Assembly (NCBI GenBank): GCA_012656075.1
Contig: JAAKBF010000001.1
Coordinates: 992,001-1,056,000 of the forward strand
Reading direction: 5' to 3'
Length of the DNA stretch: 64,000 nt
From: Phytophthora hibernalis
Taxonomy: Eukaryota; Oomycota; Peronosporomycetes; Peronosporales; Peronosporaceae
Shown here: positions 32,001 through 42,421 of the stretch, piece after piece
Numbering within the stretch: the first letter of the stretch is position 1
Layout: each line of letters starts with the position of its first letter
Made by a program: the position numbers and the translations under genes
The notes under the pieces: model-generated
The model's input: only the letters and a program-made list of their open reading frames with translations
Database searches by the model: none
What the model was told of the DNA's origin: nothing

Positions 32001-33520
32001 GAAGAAATCAGCGGTACAGCGGACCTCGATCCGGTATGCTACGTGAAATTCGAAAGACCAGTGCTGGGTTACTACTACTTTGGTCCCAGTGGGGTGGGGC
32101 TCATTCACTTGAAAAGGTTGTCTATGGCTGACCCAGTGCGAGGTTTGGACAGTGCGGCGTTGTACATTCCTGACTTCGCAGACCGGACGAATCCTGATGA
32201 GCGCTTGAGTTCGAATCAGGCATCTTTGATGCCATTTGCTCGTCGGTTGCCCCCAGACGTCGTAGGCATTATTGTAGGTTGCGTGGCGAATCGTTATACT
32301 ATTTGCTGTTAGCTAATTTGTGCTGATTGCGTTGTGTTGTAGTTTGGAGCTCTAGCGAAGCAACTGGCAGAGAAGTTGGACAGCATGAGAATGACCGCCG
32401 GAAACATATTATTTCGGTTCCTTCATTCAACTTCTCCGCGCGTGGATGGGATCCCAGACCGATTCCAGCTGGAAAAACAGATTTTTCCTTCAACGTTGAC
32501 TGTGAATTGGTCCATGGCGCACGATACTTTTCCGTTAGTTGTGAAAATGATGGATGTACCGGATTTTATGGAGGAGGTTGCTGCGGGTCTTGTCGTTAGC
32601 GTCGGTGGTTTAACCGAGAGCGTCGTGAAAGCTTCCAAGGGCGCGCTTTTTGAGTGGATGCGCTCCCATTTACAGTCAAAGGATTTTGGACTCCTCAGTC
32701 GGTTCAACTTTTTCCTAGTAACGCTACTAACGCGCCATCACCAGGATGACCGCGTCACAATTCCCCTTATGAAAACGATGGCGCTGCTGCTGGAGTCGAA
32801 TTTACTGCGCTTTCTGTTCGAGAAACGTCAAGCAGAAGACGGCAGCCCTACAGTTACTACAAACTTTGGTGAACGGCTGTATGAATCGCTTCGTGATGAG
32901 ATCCAAAAGTGCACGGCTGTGCCAAAACTTAGTGCCGCCATAAGCGTGCTGATTGGTTTACTTCCTAGTGACCCCGAAACGGAGGTGAAGACTTTGCGAG
33001 CCCTTGTGTTGTTCCTTGGGCACAAGTTCCCAAAAGTACGAAAATTGACTGCTGAAAAGCTCTACACGCGGCTGCTTCTTCATGATGAAGTTATCAACGA
33101 GGAGAAGGTTAGAGTTGTCGATGTGCACTCTTAGCGCTGGTGTCGATTTTCTAACTTGCGTTCGTTTCTGTCCAAACTTTGTAGTATGACACGGTTGTTG
33201 AAATCTTGAGCGACACCGCATGGGACTCTTCGGTAAGTCGCAACATCGCCCCCGCTACTGTAGATGCTGCAGTTTCTAACACAATCACGCTTGCTTTAGA
33301 TTTCACAAGTGCGTTCTGCTCGAAATGAACTGCTGGAACTCTTAGATATGGAGTTGCCCTCGAAGAATCTGTACGTTTATCCTGTTTGATGATGTACTCT
33401 TTGATACTGGGCTAATTCGTAATATGAATTCGTTGCAGCCCCGCGCCAGTAGAAGAAACAAGACCAACAGCGCAGGAAGACGCAAGCTACAAGACTCTCA
33501 TCAAGGAAATGGGTTATTAG
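29040..33520 (+). CDS. TBCD: tubulin-folding cofactor D
   Basis: Six exons: 29040-29219, 29292-32273, 32343-33107, 33185-33232, 33300-33370, 33439-33520; 1375 aa with no frame break. HEAT-repeat protein with family landmarks: LVQTRLPTPQSDVNREFLGAH, YLEQSHLLDPYLHEML, YKTVVKLLPHEVSDFEPTLQLL, ETRYVLLLWLSMLCLVPFDL, DTVVRWSAAKGIGRITGRLP, FTAQY, and in exon 3 LVVSVGGLTESVVKASKGALFEWM. TBCD captures beta-tubulin and assembles it with alpha-tubulin, together with cofactors C and E and Arl2. It is longer than the roughly 1190-aa human protein. One insertion (31940-32200) carries a TEYGQGLIV...VKFERPVLGYYYFGPSGVGLI module unlike a HEAT repeat. Minor acceptor oddity: exon 2 begins after TTAAG. Confidence 0.93.
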
Positions 33521-33597
33521 CAAGTTTTTCGCGCAAAAGAGCATTCATACTTCGAAGTACTTCATAAGTGCGTTGCAGTACCCAGCGCCTAGCCCTT

Positions 33598-36207
33598 CTA
33601 AGTCTCGAACTTGTGCTTGTCGTCGCCAATGACGGTTGTCTCGTATGTCACCTTGATTCGGCCGCCTGTAGCACCCTCGCTGAGGTAGATGAAGACATTC
33701 ATCATGAACCACGTGAATACTGGATTCCAAGTCTTCTTTTCCAATTGCTTGATCACCCCGACCGGCTTCATCGTGGGAGTACCCCGAATGCTCTCAAACA
33801 CACGGGCCCATGAGTATATCTCGCCTGTAGTGCCAAGATACATGTTGAAAAGGTCTTGTTGCAGCTTATGCACGGACGGACCTGTAAACAGCAGCCCCAG
33901 CTCAGTGTCGTTCGGACGCGCACTCAGACTGCGATCAGCCAGATTCGAAGAAGATCTAAGCGCGTATTTTCCGTCCACAATGATGATGTTTGAATGCACC
34001 TTAATCAGCACACCGTTATGTTCCAAACGACCCACCTGCAGATGCTGCCAGAGTTCATCTAGAGTTAAGCGATACGCCAACGCACAGTCCTCCAGTTGTT
34101 CCAGTGACCACTGAATCGAGAGCATGCAGTATGTGCGCGCTAGAAATGACGGCTCATCTTTTGCGCTGCGTTTGTCAGGATTAACGCGTGAAAAGGCTCG
34201 CCCTTGTGGTGAGCTTGGCTAATACGCGCGACAATGGCAGGGCAGATACGGTTGTGCTGCAGGAGCCACCCGAAATCATGATTTGGCTCTCCAGCTGCAC
34301 TGAGCGTTTGGCATTCATGATCATATTGACCATAGCGTTCTCTTCTCTCCAGCCGCCAGACACAAGCGGGAATGGAGGAGACTCCATGAATTGGTCGTAG
34401 TACCGCTTCTTCTCCGCTGGTTTGTGGTTAGCTTTGATCCATCTAACCATATCTGATGTACAACGGCAGACAACACTGAGCTCGTGCCAATAGTAACCGA
34501 GTTGGTTCAGCGACAACCAGCCTTCGCGTTCGGTATTCACATCACACCCCGTGACCATCACGGTTTCCTCATCAATGCACAGGTACTTTTGGTGGTGGAA
34601 AGCGTAGCGTGAATTGTTCGACAGGTGGCGTGTAAACCAGCTCGGACCAAGGTCGCTGACAGAGCAAGCAAAATGTACTTCAGGCGGCAAGATGAGACGA
34701 AGATCGGCAATTGAGTTCGTCCCGTAGTCGCGCACCGGATTGTACAGAATGTGAACATCGACACCACGATTCACAGCATCACGCAAAAGCGATACGAAAG
34801 TTTTGTCCTTGCTCTCTTCGTTCGATGTGTGTAGCACTTGGGTGAAGTCACACAGGAATGTCGAGTAGTAGATTGACTTGCGTGCGGAAATCAGCAGCTC
34901 TACAATGGACTCTTGACACTCTCGGAAATCACGGCACACACGCAACTCATCCTTTTTTCATCGTCGGTATCCGTCGCCCACCTCATCTGCTCGAACGTGA
35001 AGTCCGTCGCGAATCTGTCTTTTGACTTGCTCTTCTCATCTAGCAGCTCATCCATTGGGCGATCCACTGCCTTTACTGTGGTTGAGCGTCGGCCATTCCC
35101 ATTGACATCGGAGTCAACCTTGACTAGCAAAACGCACACGCCACAAATGGCGATCATAATGCCTCCTAAGAAGTACATGAGCGCATTGGAGTTGTAGCCG
35201 GCCATCTCGTTGTAGAAAATCATGCCGCAGCCCATATTGCCAATGATGATGAACGCCTGATACAGAGGAATGAACTTGAGCGTACCAAAGAACTCGAGCC
35301 CTTTGTTCAAGAAGAAGAGCTGCGGTACCAGCGCACACGGAATAGCGACCACTAGCAGCAAAAAGAACGGGTTCAAGAACACTAGCCAGTCTTGGTCCTT
35401 GAGCGCCGACTTGGTCACTTCCACCACCGACTTGGTCGCCAGCGACGTGAATCCCGCCATAACTCCCGCGCAGGAGCTGAACGCCAGCAGTCCGATCGGG
35501 TGACGCTGCAGATTGTCCGTGTGCACGCGTCGTAGCAGCAGCGTAGCGTAGACGAGCGCCATCATCGTGTACCCCAACGGGAACACCGAGTCTCTCCTGA
35601 TCAGCCGTCCCAGACTCTGCAGCGTGTACGACTTCTGCGGTACGTTAGCAATTTGTGCCGCATACACGTCCACACCCACGCCCATGACGATGAGCGCGCT
35701 GGAAATTAAGTCGTACATCCCGAAGCTCTCGTGCAGCACGAATCTGCCCAACAGTGCGCTGTAGATGAGCGTAAGCGCCGCGAACGGCGCCTGCACTGCT
35801 TGACCCAGGATGCTGAGGTTGAGAACGGCAGAGATGGTGCCAATAGCCAACAGCAAGAGACCCGCTAGGAAGGTCGTCTGCATGGTGGCCGTGCCCAGCG
35901 CCGAGTTGCGTGCCACGCGGAGGTGCGCGTACTTCTGGCAGCAGTAGCCACTGGCGGACAGAAAACTTCCGAGCAGCGAGTTGAGTACACCTGCGTACAG
36001 GTAGGAAGAGGCATCAAGTTGTGGCCCCAGCACGAGCAGCGAGAGCCACGCGAGTGTGCAGCAGACGCTCAGGAACATGGCGACGACGAACCAGCGCGGC
36101 AGACGGAAGGGCGGTGAATGGGGCGACAAAGACACCGTCAAGCGCACGTCGGCCGGCAGCAGCGGAGTGAGTTCAGAGGCCGCGGCGAGCGGAGAAGGGC
36201 GGGCCAT
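33598..36207 (-). CDS. TM-PLD: NIPA/DMT-like membrane domain fused to phospholipase D-like domain
   Basis: Start MARPSPLAAASELTPLL at 36207. The N-terminal half has about nine hydrophobic helices of the NIPA/drug-metabolite-transporter type (LLGSFLSASGYCCQKYAHLR, ILGQAVQAPFAALTLIYSALLGRFVLHE, LTLIYSALL, KFIPLYQAFIIIGNMGCGMIFYNE). The second half is a PLD domain with HQKYLCID (HxKx4D, first HKD) and a second site VHSNIIIVDG in which Asn replaces Lys. Three one-base breaks occur: the T6 run 34953-34958, about 34262 and the T4 run 34159-34162. The PLD frame has no ATG of its own and begins exactly where the transporter frame ends, so a single polypeptide of about 870 aa is favoured. Transmembrane PLDs are an oomycete speciality. 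With one HKD Lys missing, activity may be altered. Confidence 0.8.
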
Positions 36208-36488
36208 TTGCACGTCACAAGCGCAGCAAGAGATCGAGTGATGATAATTGATGACCTGCTCAACGATCTTTGTGAAATCTGAGAACGCTGCGGGATGTTA
36301 GGATTTATATCCTGTATAAGAAGATAGGATCGTTCGATAGAGGGAAACAGTTTATGTTGAAGGCAATATCAATACATGAACTGCTGCAAATCCGTGAGAC
36401 CCGATTTTGGGCTTGTCACATGTTTATGGCATGGACCGTGAATGACGAGCTCAGCAGCTGAGATGGCTACATACATATCGTATCAAAG

Positions 36489-37989
36489 ATGACTGCAACT
36501 CACATGCAAACCACGACGATGTTGACAGTTCGCCAAGAAGTCCGCGCATTGCTGGCGCTGGCGTTACCCAGTGCACTGTCCACGTACTGCTACTTCGCCG
36601 TCTCCATCACCGAGTTGAGTGTCATGGGCCACCTCGGAGTTGACGAACTAGCCGCCGTGGCCTACGCACAACTGTGTCTGGATCTGTCCACACTCGTGTT
36701 CATGCAGGGTTTCAATGGGGGAATGAACTCGCTCTGCTCGCAGGCCTTCGGCGCCAAGAACTTCCATTTGGTGGGCGAGTACACGCTGTTGACGTGTCTG
36801 CTTGTCACGGTGGCCTGTGCGCCGATGGCTCTGCTGTGGTGGATTGCTGCTGACTACGGGTGTGGCTGAAAACGTGGTATCCCTGGCTGGACAATACGGG
36901 CGCCTCTCACTACTCTGGCTGTGGTCACGCAGCATGTTCCAAGTGCTTGCGAGCTTCTACCTGGCGCAGAACATCGTTCTACCGACTGCCGTATTCGACG
37001 TGCTCATGGTCGTGCTCAACTGTTTCATCGCCATCGGATTCACCTACGGCCGCTTCGGGCTTCCTGAACTTGGATTCATTGGTTGTCCACTGGGCACGGC
37101 GGTGGCAGTGGTTCTAAGCTACGTCTGGTATATGAATATCTACCGCAAGTACCACCGCCAATGCAGTTGGCGCTGGGACAGCAACTTACTCGACAAGCAG
37201 ATTGTGTGGAATTTGCTGTCCGTGGGAATGCCCCTTGCAGCCGGCGAGTTATTGGAGAATGCTCAGTTGACTGTGCTGACACTCTTTGCTGCCAAGATCG
37301 GCGAAATTCAACTCGGAACACACAACGCGATGATGGAGCTCTTCTACTTTGCCACTAGCCCACTTTACGCTGTGATCAATGCTTCAGTTACACGTATTGG
37401 GAACCACTTGGGGGCTGGTAAGACATCGCAAGCGATTCTGGCGGCTCAAATTTGCGGGAGCTGTATCGCTGTACTCACCACACTGAATAGTGTAGCCATC
37501 GTTTGTTCTCGGCAACACCTGGGTCGAATATTCTCGGACAGCCCAGAAGTTATCGCGACTTTCAGCCAGGTGTGCGCTCTTGCAGCGTTAGCATACTTCG
37601 TATTGTCCTTCTTCTGCTACGCACTGGTGAGTTGATCAAATGGTTTCATCATGAGAGAGTGTTGGATACTTACACATTATTATGAATTCGAACAGGCTAT
37701 TCTACAAGCGCAGGCACGACCGATGCCACTTGCAGTCGGCATGGTTGCTGGTGCTTGGCTAGTTGGTATACCCTCGGCTTATCTTATGGGGGTTCATTTA
37801 CTTCACCCCAGTCTGCTGGGACTTTGGGAAGGCATGATATGCGGATACACGGTGACATCTGTAGCCAGCTTCCTTCCGGCATTCGTGAAGCCCAACTGGC
37901 AGCAAGAAGCAGACAAAGCTGTCGCTCGTTCACATCTCAAACAGGAAGAGCTTTCTTCTCCGCATGAATCTGACCGCTTGTTAGCATAG
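36489..37989 (+). CDS. MATE-family multidrug/organic-cation antiporter
   Basis: Two exons, 36489-37626 and 37696-37989 (69-bp intron, GTGAGT...ACAG), about 476 aa with about 12 hydrophobic helices. Family signatures: LALALPSALSTYCYF, SVMGHLGVDELAAVA, QGFNGGMNSLCSQAFGAKN in the first half; MPLAAGELLENAQL, GTHNAMMELFYFATSPLYAVINASVTRIGNHLGAGK in the second. MATE proteins export organic cations or drugs in exchange for H+ or Na+. A frame break at 36858-36860 shifts in the opposite direction to all others here (one extra base, or two missing). It is divergent from TM-PLD (281 bp), so co-regulation of the two membrane genes is possible. Confidence 0.88.
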
Positions 37990-38055
37990 AAATCGCTGCA
38001 TTTCAAGATCCATAAAAGCATATTGATTTCAATAGGTAAGCGCTAAAAATCCCAC

Positions 38056-39130
38056 CTACGCATCTGGACTCGTAATGACCTTGAGGCTGTCCTGCAGCTT
38101 GGCCGTGTAGCGATTAAGTGCTTCTACGATTTCGTCGTCTTCGCGTTCACGAGCCTGATACGCATCGCATCATAATTTGAGTTTAATTTGCACTATTCAG
38201 AAACCAGAAATCATGAGCATGATCGAACCTGTGCTTCAGCAACCAGAGCATTTTGGATTTTAGCGATCTCCTCTTGTGCGAACGCGTGAAACCTTTCATT
38301 GCCTCGTATCCGAGTGGAGCTGTACGTGTCCAACGCATTCTTCAGCTCGGAGTACTTCCGTTCACGGTCGTGCTGTACCAATCACCACAAACTAAATAAA
38401 TCAGCAAGACCAACATGAAGCACGTAGCACAAGCTTGATCTCGAACGTTACCCTTTCACGCTCGAAGGATTCAGCTGTTGCGTGTTCATGATCACCCAAA
38501 CGCTTCAAAATCATGGCCTCTTGGTTCGTACGTCGCTGGCGCTCCTCTTCAAAGGAGTCCATGAATGCAATGAGTTTCTGAGTGAGCTCGTTCGTTTTGT
38601 TCTCGATCATCCACGGAATGTCGTGTTTTTCCTTTGCAACCAGAGCCTGAAGATCATCGATTTCGTGCGTGAGACGATCAAGTCGATCATCAACCTGCTT
38701 GGTGCGGTCGCTCAACAAATTCTCGAAGGCTTCTGTCATATGCGTCACCTGCTCAGCACAGTAGTTCTGCAACGACTTGTTCATCTCAATCCGCTTCTTG
38801 ATCTCCGCCTCCAGTTTGTGCTCCAGTCGATTCATCTCCTGCCGCATCTCCGCCAACCGATACTCGTCTTTTTCGCGACGTTGCTATTTGTTAGCAAAAT
38901 TGAAGGTTAGTCCAAAGGGTACGAATAGCTTGCCATCTTACAAGTCGCACCCGTGTACCGATGCGCATGACGTCGTCGAAAGTGGTGAACCCGCTCATGA
39001 GTTTTTCAAGTTTGCTGCGTGTCGCCGTCATGCCGATCTGCGTGGCTACGAGTGCATCTTCTTCACGCAAGTCCTTGCTTTCGCTCGATACCGATAGAGT
39101 AGCGCCTTCTACAGCCTCTTCTTGGTTCAT
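38056..39130 (-). CDS. SF-assemblin/beta-giardin family protein
   Basis: Four exons: 38942-39130, 38452-38883, 38229-38372, 38056-38154; 287 aa, the usual SF-assemblin length. A short head (MNQEEAVEGATL) leads to the family-defining KLEKLMSGFTTFDDVMR, then one continuous coiled coil (EMRQEMNRLEHKLEAEIKKR...DRLDRLTHEIDDLQALVAKEK...FMDSFEEERQRRTNQEAMILKRL), ending LKVITSPDA. SF-assemblin forms the striated fibres attached to basal bodies, fitting biflagellate zoospores. Introns are 52-79 bp and all phase 0. Confidence 0.88.
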
Positions 39131-39230
39131 GTTTAGCCAGACCGCAACTGATAGCGACGGTTCATGATAATATCATGATAGTAAGCAACGAAGTGCTTAA
39201 TAGCACAGCCCAACTAGGATTAATTGTACG

Positions 39231-39515
39231 GGCCCCTCGGTATAGCGAATGACATACCATATGGTATCGGTGTCAACCACGACCCCAAACGGCTTATTTG
39301 TCCGGTCACACTGGCACCGGTAGTATACCGATACAATATCGGTGCCAAGCACGGGCCGGTCGCACTGGCACCGTTGTATACCGATACAATATCGGTGCCG
39401 ACCACGGCCGGTCACACGTGCACCGGTATACCGATTACGTATCGGTGACAACCACGACCCCCAAACAGCTTACTCGTCCGGTCACACGAGCACCGGTATA
39501 CCGATTACATTCGGC
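39231..39515. repeat. tandem hairpin minisatellite (about five units)
   Basis: About five diverged units of 50-75 bp. Each carries a palindromic core such as ACCGATACAATATCGGT or ACCGATTACGTATCGGT, followed by a CAACCACGACC/CCGGTCACAC spacer. The cores change together on both arms (e.g. the TAC insertion appears with matching arms), so the hairpin rather than the exact sequence seems maintained. The array sits in a repeat island next to SF-assemblin's 5' end and a remnant ankyrin frame. Confidence 0.8.
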
Positions 39516-39641
39516 CATCTCGAGATATTGAAATGGCTGAAGGCGCACTACCCCCTCAAATTCAACACAGATAGAGTGCTACAAGTCGCGCCGCTGTTTG
39601 GATGGTCTTCTTGTGTGGTACAAATTTTTTGCGGCCTCTGA
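39516..39641 (+). pseudogene. ankyrin-repeat fragment (possible)
   Basis: Directly after the hairpin array one frame reads FGHLEILKWLKAHYPLKFNTD. This matches the GHLEVVKWL core of oomycete-type ankyrin repeats but lasts for a single repeat before losing similarity. Probably a broken gene or repeat-captured fragment. Confidence 0.4.
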
Positions 39642-39728
39642 TCAATTCTTTGCTAACGCGTTTTAATGTTGCTAAATCAATAATCATACTTGTTTCGCTA
39701 TGCTACATGTAGTGGGTGGAGCAAGGCA

Positions 39729-39886
39729 TACAGTGATCTGCTCCCTCAGCGAACACCCAACACTAAATAACCTTTTAAATTGTATGTTCTCAAAACGGAA
39801 CAAGCGATACATAGAACGCTACCAAATAAAATATACTTGCATTCTCTATATATATCAGGTATTCGCTGAGGAAGCAGATTACTGTA
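39729..39886. mobile_element. mariner-type MITE, 154 bp
   Basis: CAGTGATCTGCTCCCTCAGC at 39731 onward is mirrored at the right end (…GCTGAGGAAGCAGATTACTG, ending 39884). The 28-bp arms including the TA differ at three positions. Both sides are flanked by TA (39729-39730 and 39885-39886). Size, CAGT termini and TA target duplication fit a non-autonomous Tc1/mariner element. The interior is AT-rich and non-coding. Confidence 0.75.
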
Positions 39887-40362
39887 CTTCATAATTTCGC
39901 GCTCCTTTGTAAAAAAGGTGCTATCACAGCCTACACGAACCCCTGGTTATAGAGTCGTATTTAGCACTATACTATCTCAGTCTTCGCGAAGCCCTAGTGA
40001 ATGCGAGTTTTGTTGTTGGTTTTAATTTATGGTTAAAAAGAAAATTTGAATAGGATTTTATTGGATAGGATGCCTTTTCTTAGAAAAGTTTTCACTGTGC
40101 CGCACCGACGAATCAACATGACTCAACGTTATAATACCAATCTGCGGGACTAATCTTGCTGGAGGGTTGCTTCTCAGCTTGATTTGTACCAGTACTGTAT
40201 CAAACAAGAACCTTGATGTGCCGCATCAACGCATCAGTTCATAGTAAAGCACCAATGTGCGGGACCAATCTAGCTAGAGGGTGCTCGTCAGCTTGATTAG
40301 TACCGCTGTGGAGCAGTACTACATGCTCTCCTGAGAGGCGTGTACAACAAGAAATACTCTAT
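39887..40362. repeat. intergenic with a duplicated block of about 100 bp
   Basis: Two diverged direct copies, about 40096-40200 and 40216-40312. Each starts TGTGCCGCAYCRACG and shares GCGGGACYAATCTWGCT, AGAGGG/GGAGGG and CAGCTTGATTWGTACC. They lie just upstream of the NLP gene and may include part of its promoter. No coding frame was seen. Confidence 0.6.
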
Positions 40363-40365
40363 TTG

Positions 40366-40382
40366 AACTCACTTCGCAATCT
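40366..40382 (+). promoter_or_regulatory. oomycete-type initiator of the NLP gene
   Basis: ACTCACTTCGCAATCT fits the initiator consensus GCTCATTYYNCAWTTT with few mismatches and lies about 35 bp before the ATG at 40417. This supports that start over upstream non-ATG extensions. Confidence 0.55.
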
Positions 40383-40416
40383 GCAATCAAGTGCGCAAAC
40401 GTCATACATCACGAGC

Positions 40417-41168
40417 ATGTCCCCTGTCGCTACCATGATGTTCTTCGCTACCCTCGTCGCCTCCATTGCTACTATCACCCTTATCAGGGCTGCCCAGATC
40501 GACCACGACAAGGTACAGCCGTTTGCGCAGCCTGAACCAGTCACTGTCTCCGACAAGGCCGCTGTCAAGTTCCAGCCGCAACTTCGTATTATCAACGGCT
40601 GCCACCCATATCCTGCTGTGAACGCTGCCGGCGATACGAGTGGGGATTGAAAGGAACCGGATTTCAAAGTGGTGGCTGCAAGGGATCTGAATTAGGCTCT
40701 CAAGTCTACAGCCGATCCACGTTGTACAGGGATGTCTGGGCCATCATGTACGCTTGGTATTTCCCAAAGGACATGGATTCTTCTGGCTATCGCGATGGTG
40801 TTCGCCACGATTGGGTAAATGCAATCGTTTGGCTTGATGACCCAGAAGCCACAAAACCAGCAATTCGCGCAGTCTCTACGTCGACTTTTGGGGTCAACTA
40901 TAGAATCTACTCGATCTTTCTGGAGAATAGTATCTCGGTCAAGTTAGACTATGGCGGCGACGGCTTTCACGGCGGCTTCCATCGCCTTGAAATGTATTCT
41001 ATGGAAAGCGGCGAGTTCCAGGATCTCATTCGATGGGAACAACTGACGGATGCGGCTCGTACTGGTTTGGAGACCGGAGACTTCGGAACATACACTCCTG
41101 TGCCGTTCAACGACGCTAATTTTCAGGCATCCCTTGACCGTGGCTGGTTTGAGAATTCGAGTTTGTAA
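40417..41168 (+). CDS. NLP (NPP1-like) secreted protein, frame-broken
   Basis: Member of the necrosis- and ethylene-inducing-peptide-1-like family secreted by oomycetes into the plant apoplast. An N-terminal hydrophobic signal peptide of about 25 residues is followed by an acidic start, two conserved Cys-containing segments (INGCHPYPAV and the following GGC) and the AWYFPKD strand. The family heptapeptide (canonically GHRHDWE) here reads GVRHDWV (40797-40817). The open frame is interrupted at a G run, 40642-40645, with an in-frame TGA at 40648; the rest of the domain continues in another frame. The altered heptapeptide changes residues tied to metal binding and cytolysis, so it may be a non-cytotoxic member. 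Given the general error pattern, the break could be technical rather than a pseudogene lesion. Confidence 0.85.
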
Positions 41169-41407
41169 AGAGCCGTCTTGATAAGCATTACTTGGTACGG
41201 GTGTACCTCTTTCTTTAAATGATTTTATGAAGATGACCAGATATACTCGTACGGTTCTCCTAGTTTTTGCAATTGCAGAGCGGATGAATTCGTGACAACT
41301 CTATCTTTTTCATAGCGGTGAACAAATCTGGTACCAGGTTACAAGTTTGAGGTCGTTGTGAGCGACTCTTCATTTCTTGGAACTTCCAAACTGGAAAGCA
41401 GTTGGCA

Positions 41408-42337
41408 ATGGATTCGTACTCGTGTTCATCGTTCAGCGGCAGCAATGCATCCGGCGAACGTCTACCAGTAAGTTATTTCTCTGCCTTCAAGTCGAGTGTC
41501 TCGAAACCCATGGTCATCCGCTTCACATTACTCCCTTTATAGGTACCAGCAACTTTGCGTCTTCAACGAGCAATGGAAGCTCATGCTGCTCTGCAGGCGC
41601 GCACCTCTCACCATCTGGGAAACCCCTCACGACCACACCCCAATGCAAATCCAATTGGGACGGAAAATACCAGCGCTGGACTTGATCGCTCCACCACATT
41701 GACAGCGACACAGGTCGATGACCTCGCGGTGCAATTGAGAAACTTGTGGCGACGCGAACAGGATGGACACCATGAGAGCCGAAACAACAGTGATAATGAA
41801 CCTTTGCCGACATTAACAACGACATTAGAGAAGATCGGGTCGCGAGAAAAAGATAAGCTGCTGATTCGCCTACTGGGACAAGAGGAAGCTTTGCGTACTC
41901 AGCGCAGTGAGGTTGCCGCACTTGGAGAGAAAATCGCAGCACAACTGTTGCATCAGCAGGTAAGACTGGATACACTCGACTGGGCGATTTATTGATTCGC
42001 CACTAAACAAGTAACGTTGTCAGCACGAGCTTCGTCAAAAGTATCAGGAGCAGATCAACCAGCTCGAAGAGCAGCTCCATGACGCCTTGCACTTCAATCC
42101 GAAGGTGACTGCTCTCCAAACAAAGGTGGGGAGCTCGAGGAGAGCAACCGACAGCACGAACAGAAACTTCTATTTGCGGTGCGTGCATGGAAAGAGGAAG
42201 TGCCGCGACTCGCCATACTGAGAGAGCAAGCAATTCAATCCCTGTGTTTTCGCGATGTCATGCAGGTCCAGAAGTTGCAGCGCAGCAGGAAACGAGAGAA
42301 GGAGCTCAAAATGATGAACGATCCATTGTGGGATTGA
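41408..42337 (+). CDS. coiled-coil protein, function unknown
   Basis: Three exons: 41408-41467, 41543-41959 and 42024-42337, about 263 aa. Starts MDSYSCSSFSGSNASGERLP. The middle is Ser/Asn/His-rich; the C-terminal half is a strong coiled coil (KLLIRLLGQEEALRTQ, HELRQKYQEQINQLEEQLHD, then GELEESNRQHEQKLLFAV after a one-base break at the G run 42128-42131), ending LKMMNDPLWD. Both introns are good GT-AG (75 and 64 bp). No catalytic or named domain is seen. It is convergent with the phosphatase gene, only 84 bp apart. Confidence 0.65.
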
Positions 42338-42421
42338 CACCTCGACCCTACAGTACAAATTACAGCCGGCTACACGGCAAACTTACCAAGATCTTGCAAA
42401 TTTGCCCCACGGATAGCCTTG

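Noticed and set aside
39231..39515. CRISPR array
   Set aside because: Units vary in length and sequence, contain palindromic cores, lack unique spacers and cas genes, and the genome is eukaryotic.
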